From Imbricaverruca yamaguchii (taxonomy: Eukaryota; Arthropoda; Thecostraca; Neoverrucidae): a stretch of 64,000 nt of DNA. Below, piece after piece: positions 12,655 through 24,075 of the stretch. Location of the stretch: the NCBI GenBank assembly GCA_034440575.1, contig JAOTOL010001479.1, positions 502,501 to 566,500 of the forward strand. The letters are read 5' to 3'. Made by a program: the position numbers and the translations under genes. How positions within the stretch are numbered: position 1 is the stretch's first letter; every line of letters begins with the position of its first letter. The notes under the pieces were generated by a model. It was not told the origin of the DNA. It made no database searches and saw only the letters and a list, made by a program, of their open reading frames with translations.

Positions 12655-12710
12655 ACCCATGTGTTACAAGTAACACATGGGTGAGCAGTAACAAGTTTGT
12701 TACTGCTCAC
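12655..12710. repeat. Two adjoining perfect hairpins
   Basis: At 12655-12682, ACCCATGTGTTAC and GTAACACATGGGT are exact reverse complements around a two-base AA loop. At 12681-12710, GTGAGCAGTAACAA and TTGTTACTGCTCAC are exact reverse complements around GT. The second hairpin starts on the last two bases of the first. The pairing is seen directly; any function is unknown. Confidence 0.95.
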
Positions 12711-13065
12711 CTGATGCGAAAAACCGGGGCGAATCGTTTGAAACCAATTCCAAAATATTCCAGTGGAATTGTGGCTTTTATAGCGATCAAAAGCAAGCTA
12801 GGCTAACCAGCCAGATTTCAGTGCATCTTACCACCCCTGGATGTCACTGGTAACCGAATTGAGAACAACCAGGATGTTTTGAAATGCGACATGAGACAGG
12901 TGTATGGTCACGCACGTTTGATGTTTCATCTTATCACGCTTATCAAGTGGCTTGTAATCAGACATGATTTACTTCACGTATATATTTTACAGCATGCCAG
13001 GACGAATACATTACTCAATGCAATAGAGGTATAGTACTGAGCGCAAAGAAAGCACTCGCCGCTCA
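12711..13065. other. Unique AT-rich DNA
   Basis: Nothing recognised. Confidence 0.4.
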
Positions 13066-13069
13066 CACA

Positions 13070-13340
13070 CCGATGTCGCTGTTACCGTCGCTGCTGCTGT
13101 CGCCGCCGCTGCTGCTCCTGCTGCTGCTGTTGCCGTCTGTTGCTGCTCCTGCTGCTGCTGCCGGCGCTGCTGTTGTCGCTCGTGCATCGCTGCTGCTGTC
13201 GCCGTCGCTGCTGCTCCTGCTGCTGCTGTTGCCGTCGCTGCTGCCGGTGCTGCTGTTGTCGCTCGTGCATCGCTGCTGCTGTCGCCGTCGCTGCTGTTCC
13301 TGCTGCTGCTGTCGCCACCGCTGCTGTCACCGCCAATAGC
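13070..13340. repeat. CTG/CCG trinucleotide-like array with ~83-bp higher period
   Basis: Imperfect GCTGCTGCTGTCGCCGTCGC-type sequence fills the region. A longer block starting GCTCGTGCATCGCTGCTGCT occurs at 13178 and again at 13261, 83 bp apart. Open frames on both strands (Leu-, Ala- or Gln-rich) are by-products of the triplet structure. Confidence 0.9.
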
Positions 13341-13448
13341 GGCACAGGAACTGTCATTCACAGCTTCCCTCTTAGCGGCAGACAGCTGGGGCTCAGCCAG
13401 TATGGCCAGGGTCCCCAACAGCTTTCTCTGACGGTTTGCGTAGATGCC

Positions 13449-13952
13449 TCATCGGCACCGCAGCTGCAGGCTGATCATGAGGGGTTCGCTGGCTATCATA
13501 AGGTTGTCGTGTATGTAGGATATCGCGTGGAGGCGCGAGTCCTTCCTAGTATACCGTAGCATGTAGTGGCGCACGCGATTGTTGTCAGACTTGGCGGCTT
13601 CCTCCGACAACATACCGATTGGGAAATGGTACGACGAAACTTTTTCCGAATGGGCCAGCAGTCTGTAGAGGGTGGTGCACATGGGATACCACCTATACAG
13701 AGCCACATAGCGCTCAGCTGTGTGCTGGCAGAAATCGGACACGGCTGTTGTGTTGACCTTGTGGAAGCAACTGATGGTCTGCAGAATGATGTAAATGTCC
13801 TTGATCAGTTGTTGGTCGAGCCCAGTCCAGGCGGTGAAGTACACTGGCGAGCGAAAGGTACGACCGGAGATGTTGTTATTAGAGTACCTGCCACCACCTG
13901 AATGGCGCTCGTCTACCCGGAGGCACTTCCTCCGCCTGAAAGCCGCCTTCAC
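13449..13952 (-). pseudogene. Fragment of a multi-copy, transposon-associated invertebrate protein (function unknown)
   Basis: The 167-codon frame is intact and has protein-like composition, unlike its neighbours. Recognisable pieces are WTGLDQQLIKDIYIILQTIS (residues 42-61), FCQHTAERYVALYRWYPM (74-91), LYRLLAHSEKV (95-105), PIGMLSEEAA (111-120), YTRKDSRL (134-141) and a C-terminal IASEPLMISLQL. From memory, this order (an H-x-LL-x-H stretch, then LPIGxLSEEAxE, then xRKxSR, then SSDPLISSL) recurs in uncharacterised proteins present in many copies in invertebrate genomes, probably as the C-terminal part of a transposon-encoded protein. The N-terminal part is not visible upstream (higher coordinates), where a SINE lies at 14048-14180. 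The methionine is only the first one in the open frame. I call it a remnant rather than a host gene. The family match is from memory and the function is not known to me. Confidence 0.55.
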
Positions 13953-14047
13953 TACCGCTGCTGGTGGTTGTCCTCGGCTGATATCCGCCCTTCTTCACCG
14001 GCATCTGGCAGCTGATGTGGAGCAGGCACTCGAAGCACCGGATCCAA

Positions 14048-14180
14048 GGGCGTTGGTAGCTCAGTGGTTAAGCTGAAAGTCTGGTGAATGCGGTGAGGAG
14101 GTGAGTTTAGAGGTGTGGGGTTCGATTCCTCGCGATGCCCGCCTTTCCTGCTAGGGTGAGAGGCAGGCGACGCCATATGG
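14048..14180 (+). mobile_element. tRNA-derived SINE or tRNA pseudogene
   Basis: GGCGTTGGTAGCTCAGTGG (A box) begins near 14050 and GGGGTTCGATTCC (B box) lies near 14118-14130. The ends GGCGTTG and CGATGCC can pair as an acceptor stem with wobbles. The middle is too long and lacks a proper anticodon arm, so this is not a functional tRNA. CCGCCTTTCCTG follows, like the CGCCTTT after the heads at 478 and 2461. Target duplications are unclear; ATCCAAG occurs near 14042 and 14219. Confidence 0.5.
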
Positions 14181-15035
14181 CCTCAGGTGCTGAGTGCGTT
14201 GTACAGCTGCAGTGCTACAATCCAAGCATTGGATCCAGAAATGGAGAGTGTTCCGTCCATGGCGGGCAGTGCAGCGACAGGCCTGAGCCGGCGTGACGGA
14301 CCGAGCGAAGCGCTAACGACCAACACATGTTCGGAGCCGAATAATTCATCAGGTCGCACATTTTCGCAACGAAATCAGGTTGGATAATACATGTGGATAT
14401 TTGAACGGCGTATGTTTTGTTGCGTCCGGATTCCCGTAGAAATGTTGATTTCTTCCATATTTTGAAGAAACACTTTCAAAGTACTGATCTTGTGACACCA
14501 TACCGAAATTGAAGGCATGGGGCAATGGGATTAAATGAAAGTATGAGGTGCACATATATATATATGCACATCATATATGGTGATAGCTATTCGACCATAG
14601 GTTCTTTTACTTGAAAAACAAACATAACCCAGTAATAAAGACGTCGAATGTGCGTCTTATTTGTGTATGCTCCCTGACTATGCGGCCAACATGACGCGAT
14701 GGTTGCCTTTAAGTTACTATTATAACGCGATGTCTCACAGATCAGCCAAAATGAGCCCTGTATCTAAAAAGTACCAACATTTTACATAATTTCCAGCGAA
14801 AAGTGACCAGATGAAGAAAACATGTATTGACGTTATTTATACAAAATCTCAACTTGCCCCATTGTGGACTGGTTAAAAATGATATCTCAGAATATGATTT
14901 CACAACGATGTGCTTAGATTTAGCCCCTTTTTGGAATAGCGTTGGACTGGATGATATTTTCAAGTCTTACGCAATTCGGATAGTACTTGTGCATTCTTGC
15001 GTTTGACGTGTCAAGTTGCAGCATATGCGTATGTA

Positions 15036-15038
<3 letters not shown>
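14181..15038. other. AT-rich unique DNA
   Basis: Nothing recognised beyond short AT runs (for example 14552-14570). Confidence 0.4.

Positions 15039-15117
<79 letters not shown>
15039..15117. repeat. (AT)n microsatellite, about 39 units
   Basis: Uninterrupted alternating A and T for 79 bases. Confidence 0.99.
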
Positions 15118-15120
<3 letters not shown>

Positions 15121-15720
15121 GCTTAGACTTTAACAATTTGTTGTAGTGGCAATGATACAGTTCTAGTTAGAAAACCAGAATATAGTGAAGTTACATCCAG
15201 AACCAATGGCATTGATGTCCTACGGACATTATTTTTGTGTCATTACACCTAATTATATGTCATCCCGATCTACTGAGGACTATGTTTAGCTTGATTGATA
15301 TGCTTTCGTCCATTTTCTGAAGCCGCCTAATACCAACGCACACATGTACGTATTCATATATGTGTATATGCATCAAAGTATGTACAATTCAGCTAAATAA
15401 CAATAAATACCAAAACAAAGCGATCAGAATTTAAAATAGCCAACATGCGTATGGTGCGAAGTATACTTTGAGGACGTTCATAGCTGAGATACCACTTGTC
15501 AGTTTGGCGCTGTCCGAGTGGCGCCCAATAGCGCCCCAACGTCAAGATTTATTTGTGGTGGGGCAGTAGTGGTGGTGTTCGAAGCTCCCTTCCGACGTCA
15601 GGGCACCTGGACAGTCATCAAAAGGGTGATACAGTATATGGTATCGTCTGAAATTGTGATGTTTCCCGGCAGCGTTCCAAGAACCCAGGCGTTTCCCGCA
15701 GGAGCTCTGAAATCTCACCC
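15118..15720. other. Unique DNA, nothing recognised
   Basis: No supported feature. Confidence 0.4.
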
Positions 15721-15724
15721 ACGC

Positions 15725-16442
15725 CCCACCGACACCCTACCGAGACCACTGACAACCTGCCGGGATCACTGAAACTTACTGGGTCACTGATAACCTACCG
15801 GGATCACTGACAACCTACCGAGACCACTGACAACCTATCGGGGCCACTGCAACCCACTGGGTCACTGACAATCTACGAAAGTCACTGGCAACCCACCGGG
15901 TTACGGACACCCACCGGGGTCACTGCCAACCTACCGGAGTCACTGACAACCTACCGGGGTCATTGACAATTTACCGGGGTCACCCACAACCAACCGGGGT
16001 CACCGACAACCCACTGGGTCACTGACACTCTACGAGAGTCACTGGCAACCCACCGGGTTACTGACACCTACCGGGGTCACTGCCAACCTACCGGAGTCAC
16101 TGACAATCTACCGGAGTCACCGACAACACACCTGGGTCATTGACAACCTACCGAGAACACTGCAACCCGCTGGGGTCACCCACAATCTACCAGGGTCACT
16201 GGCAACTCACCGGGGCGACCGATAACCTATCGGGGTCACCAACAATTTACCGGGGTCACCCACCCAACCGGAGTCACCGACAACCTACCGGATCACTGAC
16301 AACCTACCGGGGTCGCTGACAATCTACTGGGTCCACTTACAACCTACTGGACCACTGGCAACCTGCTGAGGTCACTGACAATCTACCGGGGCCACCGATA
16401 ACCTATTGGAGTCACTGATGGCCTACCGGGGCCATTGGCAAT
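15725..16442. repeat. Diverged 20-bp tandem repeat
   Basis: About 35 copies of a GGTCACTGACAACCTACCGG-like monomer. Monomers differ from each other at many positions (CACTG, CACCG or CACCC; ACCTACC, ATCTACC or ACCCACC). A longer block of several monomers near 15860-15960 recurs near 16016-16110, so small segmental duplications have happened. The array runs without a break into the 60-bp array. Confidence 0.95.
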
Positions 16443-17605
16443 CCACCAGATCCACCGACGGCCTGCCGAGTCTACTGACAACGCACCGTGTCCATTTACA
16501 ACACATCGGATCCACCGATAACCTGCCGAGTCTACTGACAACGCACCGTGTCCATTTACAACACATCGGATCCACCGATAGCCTGCCGAGTCTACTGACA
16601 ACGCACCGTGTCCATTTACAACACATCGGATCCACCGATAGCCTGCCGAGTCTACTGACAACGCACCGTGTCCATTTACAACACATCGGATCCACCGATA
16701 GCCTGCCGAGTCTACTGACAACGCACCGTGTCCGTTTACAACACATCGGATCCACCGACGGCCTGCCGAGTCTACTGACAACGCACCGTGTCCGTTTACA
16801 ACACATCGGATCCACCGACGGCCTGCCGAGCCTACTGACAACGCACCGTGTCCGTTTACAACACATCGGATCCACCGATAGCCTGCCGAGTCTACTGACA
16901 ACGCACCGTGTCCGTTTACAACACATCGGATCCACCGATAACCTGCCGAGTCTACTGACAACGCACCGTGTCCATTTACAACACATCGGATCCACCGATA
17001 ACCTGCCGAGTCTACTGACAACGCACCGTGTCCATTTACAACACATCGGATCCACCGATAGCCTGCCGAGTCTACTGACAACGCACCGTGTCCATTTACA
17101 ACACATCGGATCCACCGATGCCAGCCGAGTCTACTGACAACGCACCGTGTCCATTTACAAACATCGATCCACCACGCCTGCCAGCCTACTGACAACGCAC
17201 CGTGTCCGTTTACAACACATCGGATCCACCGATAGCCTGCCGCAAAAGCCCAGTCTACTGACAACGCACCGTGTCCGTTTACAACACATCGGATCCACCG
17301 ATAGCCTGCCGAGTCTACTGACAACGCACCGTGTCCATTTACAACACATCGGATCCACCGATAGCCTGCCGAGTCTACTGACAACGCACCGTGTCCATTT
17401 ACAACACATCGGATCCACCGATAGCCTGCCGAGTCTACTGACAACGCACCGTGTCCATTTACAACACATCGGATCCACCGATAGCCTGCCGAGTCTACTG
17501 ACAACGCACCGTGTCCATTTACAACACATCGGATCCACCGATAACCTGCCGAGTCTACTGACAACGCACCGTGTCCATTTACAACACATCGGATCCACCG
17601 ATAAC
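16443..17605. repeat. Homogenised 60-bp minisatellite, about 19 units
   Basis: The unit is three 20-mers: GGATCCACCGATAACCTGCC, GAGTCTACTGACAACGCACC and GTGTCCATTTACAACACATC. Each aligns with the 20-bp monomer of the adjoining array (x-CACTGACAACCTACC), so this is a trimeric higher-order repeat. Copies are almost identical; variation is mostly ATAACC/ATAGCC/ACGGCC and CCATTT/CCGTTT. Damaged units occur at 17121-17260. Open frames up to 393 codons run on both strands because 60 is divisible by three and the unit has no stops. They are not genes. Confidence 0.97.
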
Positions 17606-17719
17606 CCAGCTCTGCCTTTCACGTCCTCTGACATCCTAACAGTACACAAAAACAATTGCATGTGATGCTGCAGCGATGTCTGCGATAGTCCTCTCACACT
17701 GGCCTGTTCACAACTCATT

Positions 17720-17880
17720 TGACATCTTGATATCTGTCAGAGCTCCTCCGACGGTCTGGCGGCGTGCGGGGCCCTTTGGCAGCCCAGCGGCAATCGGAAC
17801 CCCTCTGACAGCCCAGTGGTGTCCGGAGGTTCCTCTAACAGCCCACCGGTGCGAGAAGCTCTTCTGATAATCTGGATAAT
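17720..17880. repeat. Short degenerate repeat, about 31 bp
   Basis: Copies of CCTCTGACAGCCCAGTGGTG-like sequence (CTCTGACAGCCCA, CTCTAACAGCCCA, TTCTGATAATCTGG) are spaced about 30 bp. They may be further decayed relatives of the array before it. Confidence 0.6.
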
Positions 17881-17959
17881 CTGGCAGTATTCGGGGTTTC
17901 TGACGCTACACTGATATCCGACTGATACCCAGAGCCCCTCCGGCAGTCCAGTCCTACCC

Positions 17960-20340
17960 TGGCCACGCTCTGTTCTGGCGGGCCGGAAGCGGCTGCCGTC
18001 GGTCGGCGTGCACGTGACGTTACGGCCGGCGCAGGGTGTGACGCGGTCGTCGCGCTTCGTTCCCCTCGGCCACACCGGTGACCCGGGCTGCTGTGTGTCA
18101 CACACCATGTCCAGATGGCCAAGACACGCGCCGCTCGACCGACGTCGAGGCGGCGCCGGCACGCTCTGAGTTTCCCGCCGCCCTCCTCGTGCTCCCTGCA
18201 CCCACCACGCCGACCACCAGCCGTCTGTGTGGCCCGCCGGGCCGACCCGTTTATTGGTCTGGCGGCCGCGCGGCTCCCTTTAATGTAATGAACGCTTTTT
18301 GTGGCCGCCACCCTCGGTTATGGACTTGAACTTGGAGATAATTACTAGAAGGGCTGGTTGGGGGCCGATTCGTCACTGAGAATCAGTGATCACCGGGCCC
18401 AATTCGGTGCCTGTCATGCGCATTCCTTTCTTGCCCCGACCATTAGGCCCGTACCGCCCATTGGAGTCGTTCGTTTCGAGTCTAGGTGAGGTCACTGACA
18501 GTGTCGAGGTGGACGCTCCCGGCCGGCTTTGAACGGTCAGGTCGTGGCGCCAAGCCGGCGATCAGATCGTTCGCTCAGCATCGGGCCGCGAACTTCCGCA
18601 GTCACTCAGAGATAGTGATCGGCGTATCAGCCAATGATCAGTGAGCACGGCATGGGACGCGGCTGTAAGTGTGTCATGGTGGGGGATGTCCTTGTGACGT
18701 CTGTCTTAATCAGTCGATCCATGAGCTGATCATGTCGGCATGGTGCCATGGAGGGCAGGAGGGTGAGTGGTGAGCGAGGGCGGGTCAGGGTGACTGGCGG
18801 ACATCAGGGTAGGCTGCTGTTGATCGCTATGGAAGGCGCGAACAGTGGTGGAGCCGAACATGAAAATGTTTCACGGAAACAAGATATATACGATGACTTG
18901 TCGCAAACAACGTAAATTCAGCTTTACAGTCGCACTATGCAACTGGCTATGCCCAGATGCGACAGCGTGCCTCTGACAGCACTCACTGTGAACAAAGAAC
19001 ATGCCTCAAGACAATTGCTCATTGTGGGATTACCAGCCTAAGGATGTGGTGCTCGGCTCTGAGCATGTCAGATGCACCGCTCCATGCCCCGCGGCACCCC
19101 GGCGCGTCGATGCTGCGCCGCAGCACATCCAGCGTTCAGCGCGGATCGCTGGTCTGCGCATGCGCACGGTGATCGGCGGCAACGCCCCGATCCCACAGGC
19201 TGGCGCCCAGCTAACGAGCCACCGCCCCTGCTTCTTGTCTCCGGCAGTTGCACTCTCACTGTTGCTGGGCAGCGCCGCCTCAGCCGCTCCTGTCCTTCCT
19301 GGTCTGGAATTCGGCGCCGCTGGCGGGAGCGCGGTCCGCGACAGCTTCTGCCACCGCTTGCTTGACTGCATCTCTGATGATTGGTGCCATAGCTGTTTCG
19401 CGTAATATTAAGATAAATTCATGATCCCTAAAGCAGTCGAAGATGGCCTTTTCACCTCTTCAGCCATGTCCGTGCGCCACCCACTACCGCTCACTGTTGA
19501 TATGTCCTTTGCACCGTCCCCGTCTGTCTGACGGGTTAGGTACTCAGCTGGCGGCGACCGGACGGCGGCGGACAGGCGGCGGAGCGACCTACCACGTTCG
19601 GCAGCCAGGACAAGACCGTCGAGAATGTCAGACGTTCCCTGTGCCGTCTGGCAGACGGAGATTGTCACCCAGTGACACACCAACACCTCACGACGCTTAT
19701 CCGCTGACGTCCCCTGCGCCGCCTGACAGACTGGAGTCTGACGTCACAGACGTGCCACACTCCTGACATTTGACGTCAGAGACGACTCACGACACTTGGC
19801 GCCGCCGCTGGCAGATGCGGCGCCGAGTTAACCGAGGGCCCCATGGGCGGTACCAAGCCGGCAGACCGGCGCATACAGGCCCGTATCTCCGGGCGGAGAG
19901 GTGCCCAGCGGTGCCGAAGGGCGGCAGCTAGTCGATGAGCCGGCCAACGCCTATCGTTACAGGCGTCGTCCCATGCCAGGTCTAATCGCTGTATCGCCGC
20001 GCTGCTGACGGATGTTGTTGCAGCTTCTTATCGTTGCAGCTCGGTGCCCAGACAGCGCCGCGCATCCCTGAGTCTTGGTATCACACTGCAGTACCGTATC
20101 AGCGGATCTGGGCAGCACAGTGCATCAGAGTAGCGGCCCAGTCATGGGTCAATGGCCTCATTATCTCAGCCATGCATCATTGTCATGGCCATGTGTATGG
20201 GAATTGTTTCTTCTGCTTGGCATACTGACCATGCAATTTTGCCAGCTGTCGTATCTTTCTGTCATTGCGATTCAATGAGGGATATCTTCGGAAATAGCTG
20301 GATGCTTTCGCTGCCCTCCGCACACAGCACCTTATTTTCA
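17960..20340. other. CpG-rich blocks and unique DNA without recognised genes
   Basis: 17960-18270, 19070-19340 and 19540-19960 are rich in C, G and CpG. Open frames of 83-158 codons occur on both strands, as expected in GC-rich DNA with few stops, and none resembles a known family. Two perfect TGACGTCA octamers lie at 19739-19746 and 19771-19778. I see no convincing core promoter or exon. Confidence 0.4.
19739..19778. promoter_or_regulatory. Pair of perfect CRE-type octamers
   Basis: TGACGTCA, the palindromic binding site of CREB/ATF bZIP factors in animals, occurs at 19739-19746 and 19771-19778, 32 bp apart (about three helical turns), inside a CpG-rich block. Site identity is exact, but function is only inferred because no transcript is visible nearby. 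Confidence 0.3.
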
Positions 20341-20348
20341 GGGAGTAG

Positions 20349-20368
20349 TGTCTGTGTGTGTATGTGTG

Positions 20369-20404
<36 letters not shown>
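20349..20404. repeat. (TG)n microsatellite
   Basis: GTCTGTGTGTGTATGTGTGC is followed by an uninterrupted TG run of about 17 units. Confidence 0.97.
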
Positions 20405-20406
<2 letters not shown>

Positions 20407-21400
20407 CGATTAGCCAAATGTTGACCTACCCTGAGGTAGGGGCGATGTCGGAAATGCAAGTTCGAATCTTCGTGTCTGAGATTGCTCTCAGCTCGACAAA
20501 CTTCGCGAGGACTACTTCAACAATCATCTTAATAATGATATGTGGAATGGAAAAGCATCACAGAAGATAGAACGGACTATCTTATCCTCATAATTGTGCT
20601 GCTTATTTTCAGTATAAGAATGGTCTGTAGTGCAATCCATCAATCAATCAACTATCGAAGGGCAAATCAATAACAGAAGTCGCGCGGACAACAAAATGAA
20701 TATTATCAACAAATAATGAACATAGATAGATTTCATCCAATATTCATCTATAACCATGTGTTTCGGCCCATTGTATGACCATGACGGCCCATATGATTGC
20801 ATATATGTAACCATATGCGTAGATGGTGTTTAATACGAGAGTCTCCGTGCTTTGCATGTTTCTGTATTTGACTAGGCCTCGCAGCTGAAATGTTCATACA
20901 AGGCCCAACATCCTTTGACGGCCAATGGTCACCGTGGAGTGCGCTGCCATTGCCTTCCAGCATTTATTAAGTGGACGCAGAACAATGGTCACCGTGGAGT
21001 GCGTCAGTGTCCATTGTCCTTCAACTCCAGTCTATCTTTCGTGACTTTTACCGAAGTGGACGGCAGAATCACTTGTAATAATTGGATACGCGTTTGGTTT
21101 CAACACAGAGCATGCTCATGACCATGGGCGTATCATTAGCTGCACTAAATACCGAGCGACCCGAAACGTCTGGCCAGTAAACATGCCATCAGATGCACTT
21201 TGTGTTTCGAAACAGCCGACCAGACGCCCTGTCGATAATTGGATCAGATTCCGGCGAATGCAACTGCCCCAACAAATGGAAGGAATGTATGCTAGAAAAT
21301 TTTGAAATGCGATGTCCTAATCGCAAGTTGTGTGCATGGTAAACTGACTGAAAAACCTCACTGAATCATGTGTTGCATGGAAGAAACGACATGTAAATCA
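20405..21400. other. Unique DNA with a small duplication
   Basis: A B-box-like AAGTTCGAATCTT lies near 20458 without a convincing A box. CAATGGTCACCGTGGAGTGC occurs at 20923 and at 20983, a 60-bp offset direct duplication. Nothing else was recognised. Confidence 0.4.
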
Positions 21401-21404
21401 TGGT

Positions 21405-21600
21405 CTAAGCATGACAGACCTACACCTAAGCATGGGAGACTTACACCTATGCATGACAGACCTACACCTAGGCCTGACATACCTACGCATAAGCATGACA
21501 GATCTCCATCTAAGGATGACAGACCTACAACAAAACATGACAGATCTACACTTAAGCATGACAGACTTGCACACCCTATGCATACCTACACCTAAAGATG
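21405..21600. repeat. 21-bp minisatellite, about 9 units
   Basis: The unit is CATGACAGACCTACACCTAA plus G, with substitutions in each copy. Frames on both strands stay open because 21 is divisible by three. Confidence 0.95.
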
Positions 21601-22404
21601 ACAGCACGCTGTAGTTTGGTATGGCTGTACATCTTTTGCAGGTGCTTAGCATAATATTTGTGTACGGCCATGTCAGGTCACCAGGTCATATTGCCATTTC
21701 TGGGGGCATGCTTAATGCATTTCTGCTAGAATAGTAGTTTTGGCTTCCTTTGCTGCAGCTGGTGTGACAACATGACTGGCGTAAGTATGGGTAACTTAGA
21801 TATGTCTTTAACTTAAAGATATCTTTGGACATCTCTGGTCCATGCTGTCCTACCGGTGACCTTCTGGAGGTCAAATGCGATTACTAACTTAAATCGATGA
21901 CGACTAACTATGGATACCAATAATTAGTTCCGAGACATGTTTATGTCCAGATTCAAATCAAGTAACTATTTTTGCTCTTGGGAACCCTAGAGGTTTCTAG
22001 CAAGGATTTTAAAGCCAGTGCTTATCACGCCTGAACTCTGTGACAACTTTAGCTTTTCTGGCCTCCGCATGGTATTGAGTCCAATTAAAGACTGACAGAT
22101 TTGTACGAATATCAGCTACGCTTTGGTAATTGGTTAACGGTTCTCAAATGATGGCGGCTTGATTGATGGCTCTCAAATGCACGGTGCACAACCCGGTTGA
22201 AGTTGATAATACTTTGCGCATCGGAAAAAAACTCGGACTATCCTGGAGGGCAACTTGTTTGCCAAGAATTACCAAACTCAGCGTCAGTGCAGTGCTTAGC
22301 ACTAGCGCCAGCTTCGTGGTGCTCGATGCGCTGAAGCGTCTCGTGGTTACGAGCAAGAAGCGACGAGGTGACCACCACTCCCAAAAAAGGACCACCACCA
22401 ACAC
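21601..22404. other. Unique DNA, nothing recognised
   Basis: Opposed open frames at 22144-22620 (minus, 158 codons) and 22163-22579 (plus, 138 codons) overlap. I could not assign either to a family. Both sit over the inverted repeat at 22405-22438, and I do not call a gene. Confidence 0.35.
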
Positions 22405-22438
22405 TATACCGTCAGCCTCCCTGGAGGCTGACGATATA
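22405..22438. repeat. Inverted repeat (hairpin)
   Basis: CGTCAGCCTCC (22410-22420) and GGAGGCTGACG (22423-22433) are exact reverse complements around a CT loop. Pairing extends outward through TATA/TATA with one mismatch, giving a stem of about 16 bp. Confidence 0.9.
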
Positions 22439-23239
22439 CGCTCAGTAGTAACGAAGAAACATGTAAGCAGTGGTTTAGCATCAATGTCTTCGATTTTCCA
22501 GCTGATTTCATCCCAACTCTCCCTTGACATACGCTGTCTCTTTTCAAGGTTCTTTGGTAAGGAGAGCCAGTGTTCATAGCTGATCTGACTTATCGTGTTC
22601 GTCTTCCCCAGGATGTCCATACGTAGGAGTAAATAAAGTTAACAAAGGTACATTTGATAGAGAATGACCGACACCAGTTATGGTCAGCTGATATTTACAA
22701 CGCCAGGTCATTCAAAAGCTGGGGTTCAAAACCAATCCGTACGCTGATATCAGTCGTGAAGCAAGTTACGACAAATATCAGGGTCTTATTTCGATCTGTT
22801 GAACGTAATAAAGCAAGCGCGGAGGGGGACATTACCAGTGGCAATGAGACATATTGGCAATGACAATGACAGAGGCGCAATGACACACGTCATGAATGAC
22901 ATGGTGCAATGACATCTTCTCATTGACATATTATCAGTATGTCAATAAGACATTCACACAGCCAGTACCTTGTCCAGGTGACATGTGATCGAGCGGGTGG
23001 ATGTGTTCTCTGTTTGCCTGGATGAGTTCTCGAAGTGATTAGCGATCAGTCAATATTTTGCCCTATAGCCTATCGTTGTGGCTGGAGACATTGGTGAGAA
23101 ACTAGAGTGTAAGGGCGTGCCGACCGCCAGGGTCATTTTGCGTCCACGACTGGAGGCATTGACTTGATGCTTTTTTGCATGTGACCTGCAGTACCGAGGC
23201 TACCCTGGCATACCCGTCTGGGCCACTCAGCGTCAGCGC
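22439..23239. other. Unique DNA, CAATGACA-rich near 22840-22950
   Basis: A weak CAATGACA-type iteration runs from 22840 to 22915. ATTGACATA and TATGTCAAT form a 9-bp inverted repeat at 22922-22946. No gene was recognised. Confidence 0.4.
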
Positions 23240-23754
23240 CAAATCGCGACAATGACGACTCGCTCCGCGCCGGCACACTTTCCACTGCGCCGTGTGCGCC
23301 GGACAGGCTCCTCTGTTGCATCATCTGGCGGCGCGCCGCCAGGACTGGTCGCTGTCGACGGGACTTCAGCCAGCGAGCGCCCGTGCCGTCTGTTCCGACG
23401 CGGAATGCTCCCGATGTGTTGCTTTCACATCCTGCTGACGACCGCTGCGTGCCTGCACGGGCCGCCCGGACCAGTGCACCTCATCAATGGACCGCACTTG
23501 CAATCGGATCACTCGTTATCCACGCCGTCACCGGGGCGCCGGGCGACGGCATTTCTCCGGCGTGTTGTGGCGGCGTGGATGTCACGGGGTCGCAGCTCTC
23601 CGGAGTCCTGGGACCGGACGCGGCCAATCACATCCCGGATGCCACCACTCGACCGACGGCCGCCGCCCGACTGTGTAGCCTTGGCTCAATAATCGTGCCG
23701 GAGCTCGTCGCCGCCGGACGTCACGGCTTCATGCCTGGCTCTTCCTCTCCCGGT
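23240..23754. other. CpG-rich block without a recognised gene
   Basis: High GC and many CpG. Overlapping open frames (146 and 199 codons on plus) have no family resemblance. It directly precedes the 28-bp array. Confidence 0.4.
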
Positions 23755-24075
23755 GCGAACCACTGCCGTTTCCTCGCCTTGTCTAAACTATTGCCGCTTC
23801 CTCTCCCGGTGCCAACCACTGCCGTTTCCTCGCCTTGTCTAAACTATTGCCGCTTCCTCTCCCGGTGCCAACCACTGCCGTTTCCTCGCCCGGTCAGAGT
23901 CACTGCCTCTTCCTCTCCCGGTCCGAACCACTGTCGCTTCCTCTCTAGGTCAGACCCACTGTCGCTTCCTCGCCCCATCTGAACCACTGCCGCTTCCTTG
24001 TCCGGTCCGCTTCCTCGCCTTGTCTGACCGTTGTCGTTTCTTCTCCCAGTTTAAGCCACTGTCGCTTCCTTGTGT
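23755..24075. repeat. 28-bp minisatellite, about 11 units
   Basis: The unit is CCACTGCCGTTTCCTCGCCT plus TGTCTAAA, alternating with a CTCTCCCGGTGCCAA variant. Decay increases toward 24070. Confidence 0.93.

Noticed and set aside
16383..17564. 393-codon frame and companions
   Set aside because: Same artefact with the 60-bp unit.
20405..20480. tRNA-like element with AAGTTCGAATCTT
   Set aside because: A box absent and arms do not pair.
22144..22620. 158-codon minus-strand gene
   Set aside because: No family match; a frame of similar length is open on the opposite strand, and an inverted repeat lies in the middle.
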